From the NCBI RefSeq assembly GCF_902459465.1, contig NC_047068.1, positions 20,855,195-20,919,194 of the forward strand: a stretch of DNA of 64,000 nucleotides. Reading direction: 5' to 3'. Numbering within the stretch: position 1 is the stretch's first letter; every line of letters starts with the position of its first letter. A program made the position numbers and the translations under genes. This document shows positions 20,560 through 31,784 of this stretch, piece after piece. The notes under the pieces were generated by a model that saw only the letters and a list, made by a program, of their open reading frames with translations, was not told the origin of the DNA and did no database searches. The DNA is from Asterias rubens (lineage: Eukaryota > Echinodermata > Asteroidea > Forcipulatida > Asteriidae).

Positions 20560-21561
20560 CTACAATTTGTTAGAAAAATTGCTGGCAATGGGGAGCCACA
20601 TGTTATGTTCTTTGTAGTACGTGACTTTCTTATCATGCCCCAAAATCATACTGCTGTGCATTACGGCCGTGTTGTTGTTCACACGGCGCCATTTGTTGTT
20701 GTAAAAGAGTTTTCCCTTCGGGAAGAAGCTTGGTTTGAGAGATCTTACCTCCATGTGAACCGGTTGATCATGAAGAAGCATGTTATTCATCACGTCCTGG
20801 TCAGGGGTTCTTTTCTTCTTTTTGTCCCCCTTCATTCGTCGCACCCACTCTCTGACGAACCGAAGGGTACGCTCAGTGGGTTTGAAGTAAGCCAAACCAG
20901 CGCAGAATCTGGAGGTCGGATTCCGTTCGGGGTAGTTCAGAAGTTCGTCAAGCATGGCCACATCGAAATCTCCTTGGAAGTATGGGAAAGGGTCGCGGAA
21001 CCAAAACGTATCCGTGTCGGTGAACATCACCTCCAAGCCTTTCTCGAGGAAGCTTAACAGATACTCCGCTCGCTTGTTTACCAATTTCTTGTACACCTTG
21101 GTTCCGAACATGAGCTTCTGTGAGGTCATGAATCCAGAATTGGTCTTCAAAATGTTTAGTCCGGGTTGACCACTACTTATCCCGAGTAAGAATGCGTGAG
21201 CTTGGGGATCTTCAGCGATGATGGTTACGTTAGGGCAGACACCGGTTCGTTTAATGCTCTCCAGTAGGTTCAACAGGATGTCCAGATAACCCGTGTTGGT
21301 CGTTGTTAACACAATTACACCCGGTCTCTTTCTGACATCTTCCACGGTGCAATCCGACAGTCGCGTTGTCGGCGAGGTTGGGGCTGCCGTCCATCGCGTC
21401 GGCAGTGCCAACGGTGAGTGCGAGACTCGATCCCACACCTCGGTCTTTTGTCTAGTGAATCTTTTGGTAACCTGTTTCACTCGGCCAACATGAAACCCAC
21501 AAAGGAAGCAGGCCACCACAACGGCGACCGGAAATGCACATTTTACACGATGCATTTTCAT
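20560..21561 (-). CDS. Type II membrane glycosyltransferase, Nucleotid_trans (PF03407)-like
   Basis: This is a single uninterrupted frame of 333 codons. I took the ATG at 21561 because a membrane anchor (residues ~8-24) then sits directly after a short basic cytosolic tail, as in Golgi type II enzymes. The frame is open upstream to 21750, so a longer N-terminus is possible but lacks sense as a signal. A stem follows, then the catalytic domain from about residue 81 (PGVIVLTTTNTGYLD). The nucleotide-sugar/metal-binding DxD is D182-T-D184 in MFTDTDTFWFRDP. The later PDQDVMNNML resembles the conserved DQ region of this family. Potential N-glycosylation sites include N111. Family members such as plant RRA/XEG113 and xylosyltransferases transfer sugars onto glycoproteins. 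Donor and acceptor cannot be told from sequence. No intron is visible in the coding part. Confidence 0.85.
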   Translation of the reverse strand: MKMHRVKCAFPVAVVVACFLCGFHVGRVKQVTKRFTRQKTEVWDRVSHSPLALPTRWTAAPTSPTTRLSDCTVEDVRKRPGVIVLTTTNTGYLDILLNLLESIKRTGVCPNVTIIAEDPQAHAFLLGISSGQPGLNILKTNSGFMTSQKLMFGTKVYKKLVNKRAEYLLSFLEKGLEVMFTDTDTFWFRDPFPYFQGDFDVAMLDELLNYPERNPTSRFCAGLAYFKPTERTLRFVREWVRRMKGDKKKKRTPDQDVMNNMLLHDQPVHMEVRSLKPSFFPKGKLFYNNKWRRVNNNTAVMHSSMILGHDKKVTYYKEHNMWLPIASNFSNKL

Positions 21562-21799
21562 CACTTCGGATGTTGGACTTGCAAAAATAAAAGTCAGCAG
21601 TTTACAGGCGTCAGTTACAATTTGACGAATCCAACACTCTCTGTAACAGCTCAACATATAAGACAACTTGATAAGATCGCAGTAATGTTCTCTCCTACTT
21701 GACTGTTGTACGGGGAGCCGGTAGCTTATTGGGATGGCATCACAAACCATGACGTACCATACAGAACGCAGACATTCTTGAGTATAAGAGGCAAGACAC

Positions 21800-24700
21800 T
21801 TGACGGTGTCATTTCAATCATGTGCGAGTACAGTACCGTCTCCTCCATCAACTGTTACTCTAAATGCATTTGTCATTCTGAATCACATCAATCAGCTTTC
21901 AGGACAAACAATATGTTTATAGTTTGGGTTTTCTTTAGCTGAACAAAAGACCACGCGACAGGAATTCGGCATAATTACAGGTAGCCTAATCCAAAAGGAA
22001 TTTGATTCAAAATTGAGCGCCTGATTGATGTTGAACCTAAGTAGCAGGAATTTCAAACAATGACACAGGAACAGTAGATCTAAGCTTGGCAATTTATGGC
22101 TGGCGTTATTTTCGTGGAAGCAACTCTTCTACCCCATAGACTAAATTTACGAATAAATTTAAGTTAATTTTAAGAAAGATCGCACAAAAACGGTTTGAGG
22201 TTTTTTTTTCTGTGAAAATAAATATCGAAGTTGTCAATGTATGTCTTGAATGACGCCAATCCGACAAAAATAATGAGATACCGGTGTATGAGCAATTTAA
22301 CTAAACATTTTACATGCCATGCCCCCCCCCCCTTCCACCTCAGCATATTTCATGTTGCTGGACCAGCCAATGGTAATGTGCGCGGCGAGGAGGGGGCGAA
22401 TAGGGGATTGCGAATAGTTGAGTGTCTAGCACCAAGACTATATTTTTTTTAGAATGTAGCGGGAACGAGTTCGATGTGAATGGGGTATACTATGGTGTTC
22501 CTTGTGTCACTCCTTTGGGTTTCATACTATTTGCCAAATAATTATTGCTAAATTCTTCATAAAACGAATTACATGAACTAATAATGTATGGCGCCCTCTT
22601 TTGTTGTATACCAGCGGTTACTATCAGCGTTTTTATTTTAAACGGACGTCCTGCTGATACCGAAAAGTAACCTAATACAAATTCAGAAGTTCCCATAAAT
22701 AGTTATGAACAGTGATGCGCACCGTTCTTAAAATAGATACGGTCAACACACCAAAGTTCATTATCAAGGTTTCACCCGAAGAGTTAACACAGAAAAGGGA
22801 AGAAATTGTATCCACACTTCACAGCGATCGTGTTTGTGCTCTACTCTAAGTAAGTTTATTTGATGTATTCGTTTACATTTATTTAATTGGGGTGCTATCC
22901 GCAACACCATGCCACCAAGAGATAAAGGGGGCAATTTTAAAAACAATCAAGAAACAGTATCTATTCATAGCCTACTGCCTTTGAATCAAGAAATGTACTG
23001 GGTTTGCTATTGCTATATTATTGCTTGTTTAAGGTTTGAGTGGCTGGGGCAGGGTCGATTACCCGCTGGACTTTTCACAACGTAGACCGGTCCGCTGTCT
23101 CGATCCCATTGACTCGTATACTCAATCAAGCATATATAGTCTGTCGTGTAGTAAAACTAATTTTTTGACACACCTGAACCTAACCCGTGCATGGTTTTGC
23201 CCCTGGGAATGACGGAATGAATTATCTATACCACCTGGATTGCGTGTGATTGCCAGTTAATCCCTCGGTATGACTAAGCTTTGCAGGTTGTATTGGCAGA
23301 GTTTTGTTAAAACGTCCCAAATGGACTCTTGCATACTTGAGGGTTTGAATTCCCCCAGAGCACATAATACTAAATTCCATGCATGATTACTATCCAGATT
23401 GAGGGTGTGCTGTATAGCTGTATTGACATTTAAAACGGCATACACTTCGATACGACCTGTAAATACCGAACAGAAGTTACGCTGTATGTGGCTTGCTTTC
23501 AACTAAAATACAAGATTTATGAGATGCTTATAATTTATTTTTTATATCAACATCCCGTACAGCGAAGTAAAGAACTTATTCATTAACTTGTCTTCTTAGG
23601 CTGTCTTTGTTGAAATTGTCTATTTTCTGCAAGCATACAATAAGCAATGGGTAATTTTTGTTTCATTTCATGGAGAAATTTGTTGTCGGTCAAGGTTGAA
23701 ACTTCAAAGAACTATTTTCTTTACCTTCGCGATGTTTATCTCTTTAATATTATAAATAGATATCAAAGCCTCTATTCGCGATACAAATACTCATACAAAA
23801 GAGGAGTCAAACTCGGGGAGTCCCCGGTTATGTACCTCGCAGTGATTGTAGAGTTGTGGCAAAACTTGTCCAGCTTTAACTTTCATAACTCTTGGATTTA
23901 TGTGGAAATTATGACACAAAATGTCAACTTTCCCATGGGGTCAGTGCAGTATCTTGCCTGCCAGAATACCCAAAGAATGCACAAGGTCACACTTATTGTA
24001 AACAAAGTTCACATAGTCTTTATGGATAATTATAGAACGATTCGTACGTGCCATCCTTTTTGTAACGTATACTGCCAAGACGCTCCAACGAGTCCTATAT
24101 TATGGATAAATATAGGACGCTGCGGACGCTTCACAGCGTCGTTTCCAACAAAAATCGTTCCCCGTGCGTTTTCCCCGAACGAGGCAAGGTCCTTTCAAGA
24201 CGACCACACTGTTTAAAAGATTTTTTGATTTTTTTTCGAAACCTAAGGACGAGTTTAGGTGTCTATTTTGTGTTGACCTTGAAAGCTGTTTCAAATGACA
24301 AGGATCAATCTGTAATAGTATAAATATTGAATGCATTTTGTACTTGGTCATTATTTCACCATGTGATTATATTCTCTGAGAATGCATTCGTTTGCATCCA
24401 ATATTTTATGTCGGTTTAATATTTATGTTTTTATCCTCAGCTATAGTTGGCAAAGAAAGTTAAACTGCTAAGATTTGCATTTATATCGTTTATGCTTTAA
24501 ACCAAGGAGTGAAACATACAGAATAGTTTAAGTTTATTTTTAAAAAAAAGAAGATAATTATAGGCCTATGTTATGTAACTTGACGATTAGGGGGGAAAAG
24601 CTTATATACCTATACGTAAACAATTGCAACCTATCATGTACTCTTGAGAAATATACGTTTTATTAAATTTTGAAAATTGCTTGTTATTCTACCTATATTT

Positions 24701-25380
24701 TTGGTGCAAAATTCCAATGATCTGCAATGGCCTAAAGCGAAACATCTTTAATTCTCATGTCATGCTCTACTGACCGTAGGCCTATGCCAAAACAACGATG
24801 TTGCACCATAGGCATTAGCACTTTTACCCAAAATTGTCCCCTCTATGCTGCACATTGACCACCATCGACCGCGCAATCAATACACGTTATATGCAAGTCA
24901 CTCTGTACCTCCACGGATCACTGGATATTCTCTATTAAGCATATGTTAAGATGTTAACTGAAGTGGATAGAGAATAACATGTACATACATGACTAGTGTA
25001 CACGAGCACATGACAGGATAACCATGTACATGTACTTAAGGATAGAAAGAAAAAGAACTTAATTTACATCCCACGTTGAAAATGAAATTGCCGTTGAGTT
25101 TTGGGTTTTTATCACGCTCAAAGATGTTGTAGCCCCGCTCATTCAGAATGCAGTATAAAAACCACTGAGCATAATAATAGCTACGTGAAAATGGGCTTGA
25201 TGTTTGTTCGTGCTTTTCAACCCTGAAGAACCTTCGTGATGTATTCATGTGTAATTTGAAGTCATCGGCTTTACTGCTCCCTCTCTCTATAAACTATAAA
25301 TCGGCTTGTGTAAAGGTAAGTTCGAAGATACATTAAGTGTGTTCATTGTAATTTTAACGGTTCATTGTAATTTGTAACTT
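21800..25380. other. Intergenic stretch without a recognised gene
   Basis: I find no exon with recognisable homology. A 189-codon plus-strand frame (23647-24216) is open but AT-biased, has no known domain and contains an internal near-repeat (TATGGATAATTATAGAACG and TATGGATAAATATAGGACG), so I treat it as chance or repeat-derived. A C10 run is at 22322-22331. Confidence 0.5.
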
Positions 25381-25384
25381 GTTA

Positions 25385-25672
25385 CGTACGGAAGCGTATT
25401 GCCGCCACTGAAAACAAAACAATCTCTCTGATTGTGTACGTTATGTACACCATTACATATGGTGTACGAACACGATCAGTCCAAAACCTATCGTGTACGT
25501 ACACTTATTGTATACGAACATGGTAGCGTCTACGCACATGGTAACTTCGTGTAAATAAGTGGTACTTATCGTGTAAGAACATGGTAACTTATTGTACAGG
25601 GGCCTACGTACACGATAAGACAGATATTTTTTTTATTTATGTTTAGGCAATACGCTTCCGTATAGTTATGGG
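25385..25672. mobile_element. MITE with ACGGAAGCGTATTGCC ends
   Basis: The left end ACGGAAGCGTATTGCC and right end GGCAATACGCTTCCGT are perfect inverted repeats. The interior is a patchwork of direct and inverted GTGTACG, TATCGTGTA and ACATGGTA words. There is no coding capacity. Confidence 0.75.
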
Positions 25673-26259
25673 TGGAAAGATAGAGAAGTCAGACCTATAT
25701 TTTACATTTCATGAAAAATGTGAAAAACATTATTGCACCCTATACGCTCTAAAAACATCCAGGTCAAGATTGACTTGATCCGAACCGGGTTCCGTGAGCC
25801 TGACTCCTTATGACTGTGAATCTGAGTTTTAAGAGTGTAAAGGATCATGTTTGTGAGTTTTGTTCGTGACGACGTTGATCTTTCCTGATTAAATATACTC
25901 AAGATCTCTGTAAGTTAGCAAGAAGCTACATTAATTGTTATGAATAACACTGGGCAAGTGAAACGGGTTGGCCAGAGTTTGCAACCGTACATTATAATAA
26001 GCTCTCGAGGCTGCAGTTTTTCATTAGGAGTAAAAAAAAAAAAAAAACCAAGATGAGTTTCCCAGATTGTTTCGCTGTGTAAACCTGTCAGGTTTTAATA
26101 ATAAAACTTGCCGGGGGCCGATCCAAATTCCTTCTTCCATGATGCAACCCACAATAAGAATATATTTTTCATATTGTCTGTAGCAACAACACTGGGATAT
26201 AAGACCTTAAAACTTCTAAAAGCGTATGCTATGGTGCTCACATAGTTTCGTGAAGAGCA

Positions 26260-26345
26260 GTGGCTCGCCCCGGTGTTCCTGGTTTGATTGGCAGCATGTT
26301 ACGCCACAGTGCTGTAAAGGATTAAAAGTATGTCTCACACTTCGA
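26260..26345 (+). repeat. Tail fragment of the tRNA-Leu-derived SINE
   Basis: GGTGTTCCTGGTTTGATTGG, GGCAGCATGTTACGCCACA and a TATGTCTCACAC piece match the 3' part of the SINE at 11766-12060. The tRNA-like head is missing. It ends about 110 bases before the start codon of the 26454-26810 gene. Confidence 0.6.
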
Positions 26346-26453
26346 AAACGTATAGCTCCGCAACCCAATGATTTATTATTTCAATTAACCCATTGCAAGA
26401 GCATTTCTTTATTCGTCATAAAAAAGCAGACTCTTTCGAAATTTCTCAACAGA

Positions 26454-26810
26454 ATGGCTAGACATCACTCCCGCTTCAGCGGCCGTCACCGACGCCGATG
26501 CCACGGTCGAAACCTCGGTCGCTCCGGTACAAGATCTCCATTGAAGGGCGGCATGATCCTCGTCATATTTCTCTGCGTGTTCGGATCCATATTGTTACTG
26601 GTCGGGGTGACCATTTTCAGTCTTAACTACGACATCGTGGAGAGCATCGATGTTGAAATAGCGGGAACTATTGCTTTGGTTCTCGGTGTCGTTTTGATGT
26701 CGCTTTGCCTGATACTGTACTTCATTGGTCGCCGAAGACGACACCAGCATCATCAGAGCAATGACGTCATTGAGAGTGAAGTGATAGATGAAGAGATACC
26801 ACTGGCGTAG
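26454..26810 (+). CDS. Small two-pass membrane protein with His/Arg-rich N-terminus, function unknown
   Basis: A 118-codon frame starts at ATG 26454 (AGAATGG context) and ends TAG at 26808-26810. Residues 1-32 are rich in Arg, His and Gly. Residues ~34-57 and ~68-91 are hydrophobic membrane segments separated by a short acidic loop (YDIVESIDVE). A very basic patch, GRRRRHQHH, follows, then a short acidic tail. Order and spacing match the longer protein at 4412-5203, including a GGM just before the first segment; this one lacks the long C-terminal tail. A splice-acceptor-like TTTCTCAACAG ends two bases before the ATG, so a 5' UTR intron is possible. I cannot assign a named family; small two-pass TMEM proteins are only a loose comparison. 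Confidence 0.65.
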   Translation: MARHHSRFSGRHRRRCHGRNLGRSGTRSPLKGGMILVIFLCVFGSILLLVGVTIFSLNYDIVESIDVEIAGTIALVLGVVLMSLCLILYFIGRRRRHQHHQSNDVIESEVIDEEIPLA

Positions 26811-27749
26811 AGGCACTGTGCTGGATAATAGGGATGAGCGAGGTGAGGCGAACGACTGTCTGTCATTATCAAACCTAGGTCAACCCCAGCCAATAATAAT
26901 CTTTCACATACATTCATTTTACATGGGAAATGCAGCTGCCAAACGCCACATCGGACCAATCAAGATTTAGAAAGCTTCGTCACTGCCCGTTAATCCAATG
27001 AAATCAATGTTTCCAATGAAATCGCTGGTTCTGAAAAGCAAGTACATGTACCTAGGATAAAGACATAGGACACCAGTCTACTTTCTGTCCGTCTATAGAG
27101 CAGCCATGATGTAGTTCGGTTAGCTTCGAAGTAGAGGTCGCTATCAAATGCGCCAATTTGGATCCCTCAAAATAATCTGTCAAGTATTCGGTATGGACAA
27201 TTCTACAACAAGGCAACCTAGCTCGTTGTGAGAGGACAACACAAGTTAATTAGGCCAAACGTCAGAAGTTTGTATCGCCCTTTTTTTACACCAGCCACAG
27301 TCATATGCATAACTGACACAGTAAGTTCACTTTAAGGTTGCAGAAATTTGTAAACACCTTCAAAAACAGCACTACCCAAAGAGTTAAAATGATCTAATTG
27401 GGTGCTATTTCCCATTTTAATTAAACTTTTTTTTTTACCGTGAAACTGTTTAACAGAGAGCTAAGATTTTTCTCAACTACAATCCAATCTTAATTGCAGT
27501 GGCAATGTGCGATGTCATAGTACAAATCACCATGACACCTCATCTCAAGATGAGTATGTGATTGGTGAAACTGGTTTCAAGAGACAACTATATTCTAGGA
27601 CATACAACTCATTTGCGTTTCAGTGTTGGGGAAAAATGACCAATAGCTGAGCAGATGTCCATTTATGAAACGTTATTAACAAACATTAAAAGAGCCTCTC
27701 CATATTCATAGAATCGATACAAATTATTCTTTAGGGATTCTTCCCTAGA
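26811..27749. other. Intergenic, no gene recognised
   Basis: No exon or dispersed repeat family is recognised here. The sequence is AT-rich with a few short homopolymer runs. Confidence 0.5.
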
Positions 27750-27761
27750 GAAGTCTGATCG

Positions 27762-27767
27762 TATAAA
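27762..27767 (+). promoter_or_regulatory. TATA-box candidate
   Basis: TATAAA lies 44 bases before an ATG at 27806, which opens the candidate two-exon gene described next. Spacing fits a transcription start near 27790. The motif is common by chance in AT-rich DNA. Confidence 0.25.
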
Positions 27768-27805
27768 TGCTGTTCAGATGGAAACAATACACAGGACAGA
27801 CCGAC

Positions 27806-28253
27806 ATGGACGCTGTGCGTTGCAAAAAATCACCGGCAAGTAAGACAAGCTTTAACAACACACCGATCTATAGGGTTTCTCTGTACGATTAAATGTACTT
27901 TTGTTTTTCTGTTCAAAGGTACATTGGCCTATAATACAGCCTTGCAGCCATACGATGGTCAACTCGTCCACCAGAGAGATTGTCAACTCGTCCAACGCTC
28001 TACGATAATACACGAATTACCATTATTTTGCGCATCCCTTCCACGTCCTACAATAGACTATGTACACAAAATTCGCTGTGGAACATCCCTTTCCTCAGAG
28101 TGGAACAGTCCACCCCATTATTTTAATGACCAACCCAGATTCCTGGTCAGTATTCCCAAACGATATTTTTATTTAATAATAGGCATGTTGTGCTCTCAAC
28201 AAGCTGATTATTTTTGTGATTCAGAAGAAAAACAAAAAACACTCGAGGCGTAA
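27806..28253 (+). CDS. Candidate two-exon gene, unknown product
   Basis: ATG 27806 opens eleven codons (MDAVRCKKSPA) up to a consensus GTAAGA donor at 27840. An AG acceptor at 27917-27918 joins it in frame to an open stretch from 27919 to a TAA at 28251-28253, giving about 122 residues. Alternatively, exon 2 could end at a GTCAGT donor near 28146. No signal peptide, membrane segment or known domain is visible. A short internal duplication (QLVHQRDCQLVQR) is present. The 79-base intron would be short for this genome. Support is only the TATA box, the splice sites and the preserved frame, so it may well be chance. Confidence 0.2.
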
Positions 28254-28723
28254 TTTTCATAAAGAAGAATCACATTCAAGATAAAATCCTCAATTCTTTT
28301 GAAAAAGTAAAGAAACCACAACAAAAGGAACCACATTCTGAGCCATTGCGGTTGAGGATCGAATCTGAAAAGTTGTACCCCCCCCCTCAAAGAAAGGAAG
28401 AAACAAAGATATTAGTCATCGATTCCATCACAATTATTTGAAATATTTATGACTTTAATTACACCTTCATAACAATTTTTCATACAATAGCAATGTTACA
28501 TTAATCGTGTTGATGAAGCATGGCATTGTGATAAAAACGGAAATGTGCTGTACATACTTACACTTATTAAAGAAACTTGTGATTCGAATGACCACTTAAA
28601 TTTACTCTAAATAACAAGAAATGTTTTCAAAAGAAGATATTAAGGGACATGTGTTTTAAAAAATTAGAAGAGTTACGAGAAATATTATTGAGCACCCAAT
28701 GGAGGAACAAGAACACCTATATT

Positions 28724-28866
28724 TTTGTTTGTTTGTTTGTTTGTTTGTTTGTTTGTTTGTTTGTTTGTTTGTTTGTTTGTTTGTTTGTTAGCTAGCAGTT
28801 TTTTATGGGTTTGGGTTTTGGGTTTGTTTGTTTGTTTGTTTGTTTGTTTTTGTTTGTTTGTTAGTT
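28724..28866. repeat. (TTTG)n microsatellite in two blocks
   Basis: About 16 TTTG units run from 28724 to 28788. After a 30-base interruption with GGGTTTGGGTTTTGGG, a second block of about ten units runs from 28822 to 28866. Open frames across it read as CLFV repeats and are artefacts. Confidence 0.95.
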
Positions 28867-29138
28867 GGTTAATTTTGCTCCTTAGTGTGGCACACAAACG
28901 TACGAATAATACGAGTTGTAAGAGGGTGACTTCTTGAAGTGGCATTATGTTATTTCTTTGAAATTATACAAGTGCATTTAAATATTTTTAAACAAACTAA
29001 TGTACAAGGAGCCCTATGTATGAAGTGCAATAAATTTTTGTTTTTTTTTACATCAAAAACCCTGCTTAAAGAAACGCGATTTTTTCTATAAAATTACTTT
29101 GATCTCCTGATCAACTCCAAAGATTGACTGACACTTGC

Positions 29139-29468
29139 CTTGTTACATGGAATGTGTTAACATGGAAGATACCCGCCTTGAATACAAGTCACAAAAACCC
29201 TAACCCTGACAAATCCTCCAAAATCCTCTGCAGTAAATTGTCTGATTTTGGATTGAGGAACTGTGGCACACAATAATAATAGCCGCGTATCACTGGGCCA
29301 GTTAAACAAATCAGTTTTACATGGAATGTGTTAACATGGAAGATACCCACTTGGAATGGAAGTCACGTTTAACCCTTATCCTGACAAATCCTCCTAAACC
29401 CTACCCAGTAAAGTTGTCTGATTGTGGATTGAGGACTGAAAGCCCAAACCGCGTATCACTGGGCCAGG
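29139..29468 (+). repeat. Tandem duplication, two ~170 bp units
   Basis: Unit 1 starts at 29144 and unit 2 at 29317, both with TTACATGGAATGTGTTAACA followed by TGGAAGATACCC. Both include a CTGACAAATCCTCC block and TTGGATTGAGG or TGTGGATTGAGG, and end at GCGTATCACTGGGCCAG. The copies differ by several small indels, so the duplication is not very recent. Confidence 0.8.
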
Positions 29469-29469
29469 G

Positions 29470-29611
29470 GTGGATTTCGCACAGCGTATACACTACTCGT
29501 GTCTCGGACTATCGTCCTAACTTAGGACTTGTCTTACATTTTTAATAACTCCAATAAGGTCCTATGACCGTAGTCCTAAGTTAGGACTATCTTTTTGTGA
29601 AATCGACCCCT
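29470..29611. mobile_element. CCTAACTTAGGA inverted-repeat MITE
   Basis: GGATTTCGCACAGCG on the left and TTTGTGAAATCGACCCC on the right enclose TCGTCCTAACTTAGGAC and CCTAAGTTAGGAC blocks. It abuts the tandem duplication that ends at 29468. Confidence 0.65.
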
Positions 29612-30164
29612 GCCATGGTGTACCAATCTTCTAAAAATCTAAAAATCTTGGTGTTGAATTTAAGGATATTGGAAGATTCAGAAGAATATGGTCGCCCGAG
29701 GCAAATAGTTTTGTAAAGTCAAACGAAGGTGGTAATCTAGTATTTCAGACGAAATTGGGTGGGGATAGCAAACAAAATGGCGAATTGAGTTGTTTCTGTA
29801 TAATAATATATATTGTATTCCGAGTTATAAGATCTCTTTAGACATTGCATTATGATGATTACAATTGTTATACAGTTTAAAGTTTGTATTTATAAATATT
29901 CATTGATATAAAAATGCCATATGTACATCGGACTTGATCGTCATTACACGAGCACGGCTACTATACAAGTTGCGGTTACAGCGCAGGAGACCCCAAGGGC
30001 CCGGCTACAGTGAGGTAAAGCAAGTTGGTCCGGTTACACAGATACGGTTTGGAGGTCGTTTAGCCGACAATCGCGATTGAACAAGGAATTTCGCAAGGTG
30101 TCTCAAAAAAAATCGGTCTTTGTCTGCAATCAACAGATTCTTGACAATAATACAGGAGGGGAGA
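29612..30164. other. Intergenic, no gene recognised
   Basis: AT-rich sequence without a recognisable exon or repeat family. Confidence 0.45.
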
Positions 30165-30292
30165 CTTTGGAGCGCTAGGTGGCAGTAGACTTCAGGTAAA
30201 TTTTCATTGTTTATACGTAGTTCAGAGCATGCGTGTATTACTGAGAACAATCGATTTATCTAGTATGTCTACTGCCACCTTGCATCCAAATC
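30165..30292. mobile_element. Short MITE with AGGTGGCAGTAGAC ends
   Basis: TAGGTGGCAGTAGACTT at the left is answered by TGTCTACTGCCACCTTG at the right. The CAGGTAAATTTTCATTG and GAGCATGCG words inside are shared with the copy at 52544-52650 in a formin intron. Confidence 0.7.
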
Positions 30293-30856
30293 AAGACTTG
30301 GTCCCTAATCAAGACTGAAGTCAAATAATTTGTTCATTGGAAATAAATTTCTTACCACAGAAAAGAAAAAGAGAGAAAAAAATATATATATATAATTATA
30401 CCACCAAGTAACAATAACTTTAGTTTTACCACGAGGCCTGCAACTTGCCACTGTTTGCCACATGCCAGTTAATCAAGAATATCAATTTTTTCTTAAATAT
30501 ATAATCACATCTTGAATAAATATATAACAACAATTATTATTTTAATTTTACAACGGAGACATTTTGTTTTTGCAAGTAATAAGATTTCAAATTTTAACAA
30601 AATTAATATTTAAAGTGAGTTTTTTTACCATTTACATCTTGGTCTCTATATGCACGTGTCCTTTTTGCACTTTTAATACCATATTTTTTGTATGTTTGTT
30701 TGTTATACTTAATACCAAATACACCTCAAATTGGCACAGCAAATATACTGAAATGTTCTCAATAATGTCCCATGCATGTATCCAAATGTAAAATACAGAG
30801 GTAAAACGTTTCTTACTGTTGCCGTCGATGCTACTTGGATGAAATCTGTTTTGTAG

Positions 30857-31065
30857 CAGTTTCACACGAGGCACTTCACAGGCGATAAATTCCAGTCAAT
30901 CTCAAAGAAAAAAAAACTTTTCACATTTGAATGTTCACAAATTTTTTTTTGGGATCGTGTAAGACATTGAAGAATGACTCATGTGCTACCTAGTGGTCCT
31001 GTAGCATGAACTGCAGTTGGTTGCCTCCAGGTTGCCTCCAGGTTGCCTCCTGTTACAATTGCAAG
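30857..31065. mobile_element. MITE of the GTCACACGA / GGTTGCCT family
   Basis: It has GTTTCACACGAGGCA near the left end, AAATTCCAGTCAATCTC, then GTCCTGTAGCATGAACTGCAG. The right part carries an eleven-base unit, GGTTGCCTCCA, repeated three times (31019-31050). Related copies are at 5210 and 38705. Confidence 0.6.
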
Positions 31066-31420
31066 GCCCTATGAAAACCTCTGGATAATTTGAGCCCGAA
31101 GTAACGTTGGTAAACTGATGGAGGGAGGTCTGGAGCAAAGCTATGCACTGAAAAAGCTGCGCCGACATGCGACTTGAAGCCATTTTCGGTCCAAAAACAA
31201 AAACCCCACTACAACACACAGGGTGCTAGACTAGACTGCACAATGTGTTGTGTTGTATTAAGACTGAAAATGGCGCCCATGGCTACCACAAACCGAGATC
31301 AAACTGGTCCCTGCACGTCACAACTATCTCAACACACAGCTGTTGGAGGTACCAGCTTAGTCCGTTTCTGGCTGCCATACAATGGCTTGAACATCTGACG
31401 TCACATTTCGAGGTCATGAA

Positions 31421-31784
31421 TTAAAGGCAGTGTACACTATTGTTAATTGTCAAAGACTAGCCTTCACAGTTGGTGTTTCTCAACATATGCATAAAATAAC
31501 AAACCTGTGAAAATTTGAGCTCAATCGGTCATCGAACTTGCGAGATAAGAATGAAAGAAAAAACACCCTTGTCACACAAAGTTGTGTGCGTTTAGATGGT
31601 TGATTTTGAGACCTCAAGTTCTAAATTTGAGGTCTCGAAATCAAATTCGTGGAAAATTACTTCTTTCTCGAAAACTATGTCACTGCAGAGGGAGCTGTTT
31701 ATCACAATGATTACTCGTAGTCAAGAAAGGTTTTATGGCGATATTTATTTTGAGTAATTACCAATAGTGTCCACGGCCTTTAAC
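31421..31784 (+). mobile_element. TTAA-MITE family copy
   Basis: The left end is TTAAAGGCAGTGTACACTAT and the right end AATAGTGTCCACGGCCTTTAA. The hairpin GAGACCTCAAG / TTTGAGGTCTCGAAATC is present and GAGGGAGCTGTTTATCAC reads on the plus strand. It lies about 690 bases past the formin stop codon. Confidence 0.8.

Noticed and set aside
23647-24216. Plus-strand open frame of 189 codons starting MGNFCF
   Set aside because: No domain, AT-driven composition, and an internal near-repeat. Without transcripts or conservation I treat it as chance.
28685-28945. Open frames reading CLFVCLFV or NKQTNKQT
   Set aside because: They are translations of the TTTG microsatellite.
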